This document shows positions 62,117 through 64,000 of a stretch of DNA of 64,000 bases, one piece after another. The stretch comes from Solidesulfovibrio carbinoliphilus subsp. oakridgensis. Its GTDB lineage: Bacteria > Desulfobacterota > Desulfovibrionia > Desulfovibrionales > Desulfovibrionaceae. The stretch spans positions 1,612,001-1,676,000 of the forward strand of contig NZ_CM001368.1 in assembly GCF_000177215.2 (NCBI RefSeq), read 5' to 3'. The translations under genes and the position numbers were made by a program. The notes under the pieces were generated by a model. The model made no database searches. It saw nothing but the letters and a program-made list of their open reading frames with translations, and was not told where the DNA came from. Every line of letters begins with the position of its first letter. The first letter of the stretch is position 1.

Positions 62117-63895
62117 ATGCACGGATTTTACGGACGCATCCTCTCCATCGACCTCGGCCGGCGCGAGGCCGTGATCGAACCGGTGGGCGACGCCCTCCTG
62201 GCCGCCTACCTCGGCGGCAAGGGCCTGGCCACCCGGCTGCTCCTTGACCGCAACCCGGCCGGCGTCGATCCGCTCGGCCCGGACAACCGGCTCATCTTCG
62301 CCACCGGGCCCCTTTGCGGCGGCGTCACCTGGGGAGCCAGCCGGTTCGGCGTCTTCACCAAGTCCCCCCAGACCGGCTTCTACGCCGAGTCCTATGCCGG
62401 CGGCCGCACCCCCCAGGCCGTGGACGCCGCCGGGTTCGACGCCATCGTCATCACCGGCGCGGCCAACACCCCGGTCGGCCTGACCATCCACCCCGACGGC
62501 TGCGACTTCCACGACGCCGCCCCGCTTTGGGGCAAGGACGTCTACGAGTCCGACGAAATGGCCAGAAGCGCCTTCACCCTGCCCCGGGCCGACGCCAGGC
62601 GGGTCGGGGCCGTGGTCATCGGCCCGGCCGGGGAAAACCTGTCGCGCCTAGCCATGATCGCCAACGAACGGTGGCGGTGCGCCGGCCGGGCCGGGGTCGG
62701 CGCGGTCATGGGCAGCAAGAGGCTCAAGGCCATCGTCTTCCAGGGCGACCGGCAGCGGGTGGCCGCCGATCCGGCCGGGCTCGCCGCCTACGCCGCCGCC
62801 TTTGCCAAGCGCGGGGTGGAGAACAAGGGCGTCAAGGCCTACAAGGCCATGGGCACCACCATGATGGTGGCCCTCATGAACACGGCCGGAGCCTTTCCGG
62901 CCAAGTACTGGAGTCAAGGCTCCTGCGACCACTGGAAAAAGATCTCCGGCGAGACCTTCCATGCGGAGCACGCGGTCAAGGCCCACGCCTGCGCCAAGTG
63001 CTTCATGTCCTGCGGCCGCATGGCCACCCTGTCCTCCGGCCGCCACCGGGGGCTGACCCTCGAGGGCCCGGAATACGAGACCATCTACGCCTTCGGCGGC
63101 CTGTGCATGATCGAGGACATGGCCGAGATCGTCTACCTAAACGACCTGTGCGACCGGCTCGGCCTCGACACCATCACCGCCGGCAACCTGTGCGCCTTCA
63201 CGGTCGAGGCCGTAAAGCGCGGCCGGGTCGCCTATCCCATCGCCTACAACGATCCCGACGGCGCGGCCCGGCTCATCGAGGACATCGCCGCCGGCCGGGG
63301 CATCGGGGCGCTCCTTGGCCAGGGCATCAAGGCCGCGGCCAGGGCGTGGGACCTCGAGGACCTGGCCATCCACGTCAAGGGCATGGAGCCGCCGGGCTAC
63401 GATCCCCGGGCCCTCAAGGGCATGGGCCTGGCCTACGCCACCTCGGACCGGGGGGCCTGCCACCTGCGCACCACGTTTTACAAGCCCGAGCTCTCCGGCA
63501 TGATCGCGCCCGACGCCGTGGCGGGCAAGGCGGCCCTGCTGATCGACTTCGAGGACCGGCTGACCATCTTCGACACGCTCATTCTGTGCCGGTTTTTCCG
63601 CGACCTCTACACCTGGGAGGAACTGGCCGCCGTCGTCTCCCTGGCCACGGGCCTCGACGCCTCGCCCGGGGCCCTGCGCCGCCGGGCTTCGGCCATCACG
63701 GACATGACCCGGACGTTCAATCTGCGCGAAGGCCTGACCCTGGCCGACGACCGCCTGCCGGCCCGCCTCCACCGGGAGGCCCTGCCCGACGGCCGCGTCC
63801 TGCCGGAAGAGGACCTGGACGTGATGCTTAACGACTACTACCGGCTGCGCGACTGGTCGGCCGCCGGCGTCCCCAACCGGAACCCCGGGCCGTAG
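62117..63895 (+). CDS. Aldehyde:ferredoxin oxidoreductase family protein (tungsten/molybdenum enzyme)
   Basis: This 592-residue enzyme has the AOR start (GFYGRILSIDLGRREAVIEP), the cofactor-binding domain (FATGPLCGGVTWGASRFGVF, KSPQTGFYAESYAGG) and four Fe-S cysteines: C-x2-C-x3-C near 292-299 (CAKCFMSC) and a fourth near residue 490 (LILCRFF). Length fits the family. It would oxidise an aldehyde to an acid with ferredoxin as acceptor in the cytoplasm. It lies 69 bases after livF, downstream of a hairpin repeat, and may belong to the operon. The substrate is unknown; aldehydes from amino-acid breakdown are a reasonable guess. Confidence 0.88.
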   Translation: MHGFYGRILSIDLGRREAVIEPVGDALLAAYLGGKGLATRLLLDRNPAGVDPLGPDNRLIFATGPLCGGVTWGASRFGVFTKSPQTGFYAESYAGGRTPQAVDAAGFDAIVITGAANTPVGLTIHPDGCDFHDAAPLWGKDVYESDEMARSAFTLPRADARRVGAVVIGPAGENLSRLAMIANERWRCAGRAGVGAVMGSKRLKAIVFQGDRQRVAADPAGLAAYAAAFAKRGVENKGVKAYKAMGTTMMVALMNTAGAFPAKYWSQGSCDHWKKISGETFHAEHAVKAHACAKCFMSCGRMATLSSGRHRGLTLEGPEYETIYAFGGLCMIEDMAEIVYLNDLCDRLGLDTITAGNLCAFTVEAVKRGRVAYPIAYNDPDGAARLIEDIAAGRGIGALLGQGIKAAARAWDLEDLAIHVKGMEPPGYDPRALKGMGLAYATSDRGACHLRTTFYKPELSGMIAPDAVAGKAALLIDFEDRLTIFDTLILCRFFRDLYTWEELAAVVSLATGLDASPGALRRRASAITDMTRTFNLREGLTLADDRLPARLHREALPDGRVLPEEDLDVMLNDYYRLRDWSAAGVPNRNPGP

Positions 63896-63938
63896 GCCGG
63901 GCCGCGCCCCTTCACCCTCATCCCAAGGAGCCCAGACC

Positions 63939-64000
63939 ATGCTTGTCGGCGATTGGATGTCAACGGACGTCGCCACGGTGACCGAGGACGTCTCCATGAT
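63939..64000 (+). CDS. CBS-domain protein (partial, runs out of window)
   Basis: The first 20 codons, MLVGDWMSTDVATVTEDVSM, are the typical start of a CBS pair (xVxDxMs-xxVxTVxxdxs). An AAGGAG site stands 8 bases upstream of the ATG. The rest lies beyond position 64000, so only the first strand-turn of the domain can be seen. CBS domains bind adenine nucleotides and regulate enzymes or transporters. Confidence 0.75.
   Translation, partial: MLVGDWMSTDVATVTEDVSM

Overview
The window is a GC-rich bacterial chromosome segment that reads best as a Desulfovibrio-like deltaproteobacterium (Desulfovibrionaceae). This placement is inference. It rests on the composition, the menaquinone-type methyltransferase next to a cytochrome bd oxidase, sigma-54 regulators, an aldehyde:ferredoxin oxidoreductase family protein, and a dispersed family of GGGGATCATCCCC-type intergenic hairpins. 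No rRNA, tRNA, CRISPR array, transposase or phage gene was recognised.

Layout. 1-3564 (minus): partial cydA, a methyltransferase, a UbiE/MenG methyltransferase and a MATE exporter. 3716-5479 (plus): a small possible partition partner and a zinc-ribbon ParA ATPase. 5770-10444 (minus): cell-envelope genes (polysaccharide deacetylase, MltB-type and SLT-type lytic transglycosylases, a gate-domain membrane protein, a lipoprotein, an AhpD-like protein). 10486-30705 (minus): a large type IV pilus locus whose order matches MSHA pili. It runs small HTH protein, PilM-PilN fusion, PilO-like, PilP-like, secretin, ExeA/MshM ATPase, MshE ATPase, MshG, membrane-bound sigma-54 activator, then a candidate sigma-54 promoter, major pilin, second pilin, a GT-C/TPR membrane protein, three minor prepilins, an AT-rich beta-helix PilX-like protein and a PilX-like protein with an L-type lectin domain. 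31043-34968 (plus): PilT-like and PilU-like ATPases, a zinc-ribbon protein and a LytTR regulator with a degenerate receiver. 35266-39002: acetyl-CoA synthetase facing a TPP enzyme. 39311-51581: signalling genes (a giant CheB-CheR-PAS hybrid kinase, a MASE3 kinase followed by a diguanylate cyclase response regulator) with murI and a TPR lipoprotein between them. 51682-55569: a methyltransferase, a cysteine-patterned lipoprotein and a PAS sigma-54 activator. 56000-64000: a class III aminotransferase, a complete LivJHMGF-type ABC transporter, an AOR-family enzyme and the start of a CBS-domain gene.

How the parts may work together. The pilus locus looks self-contained except for the prepilin peptidase, which is not in the window. 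Its assembly ATPase carries an MshEN-like N-terminus, so c-di-GMP could control it, and an intact GGDEF response regulator lies about 20 kb away. The terminal lectin-domain pilin suggests a carbohydrate-binding pilus. The aminotransferase/Liv/AOR cluster follows a sigma-54 activator gene, inverted repeats resembling enhancer sites and a good -24/-12 promoter, so it is probably an amino-acid-responsive catabolic operon.

The most unusual material is the 3' part of the pilus locus: the lectin pilin, the AT-rich beta-helix protein, the GT-C/TPR protein among pilins, and the sigma-54 control. The 18-bp palindrome in front of the first pilus gene, the degenerate LytTR receiver beside pilT/pilU, and the mirror-symmetric cysteine pattern of the lipoprotein at 52900 also stand out.
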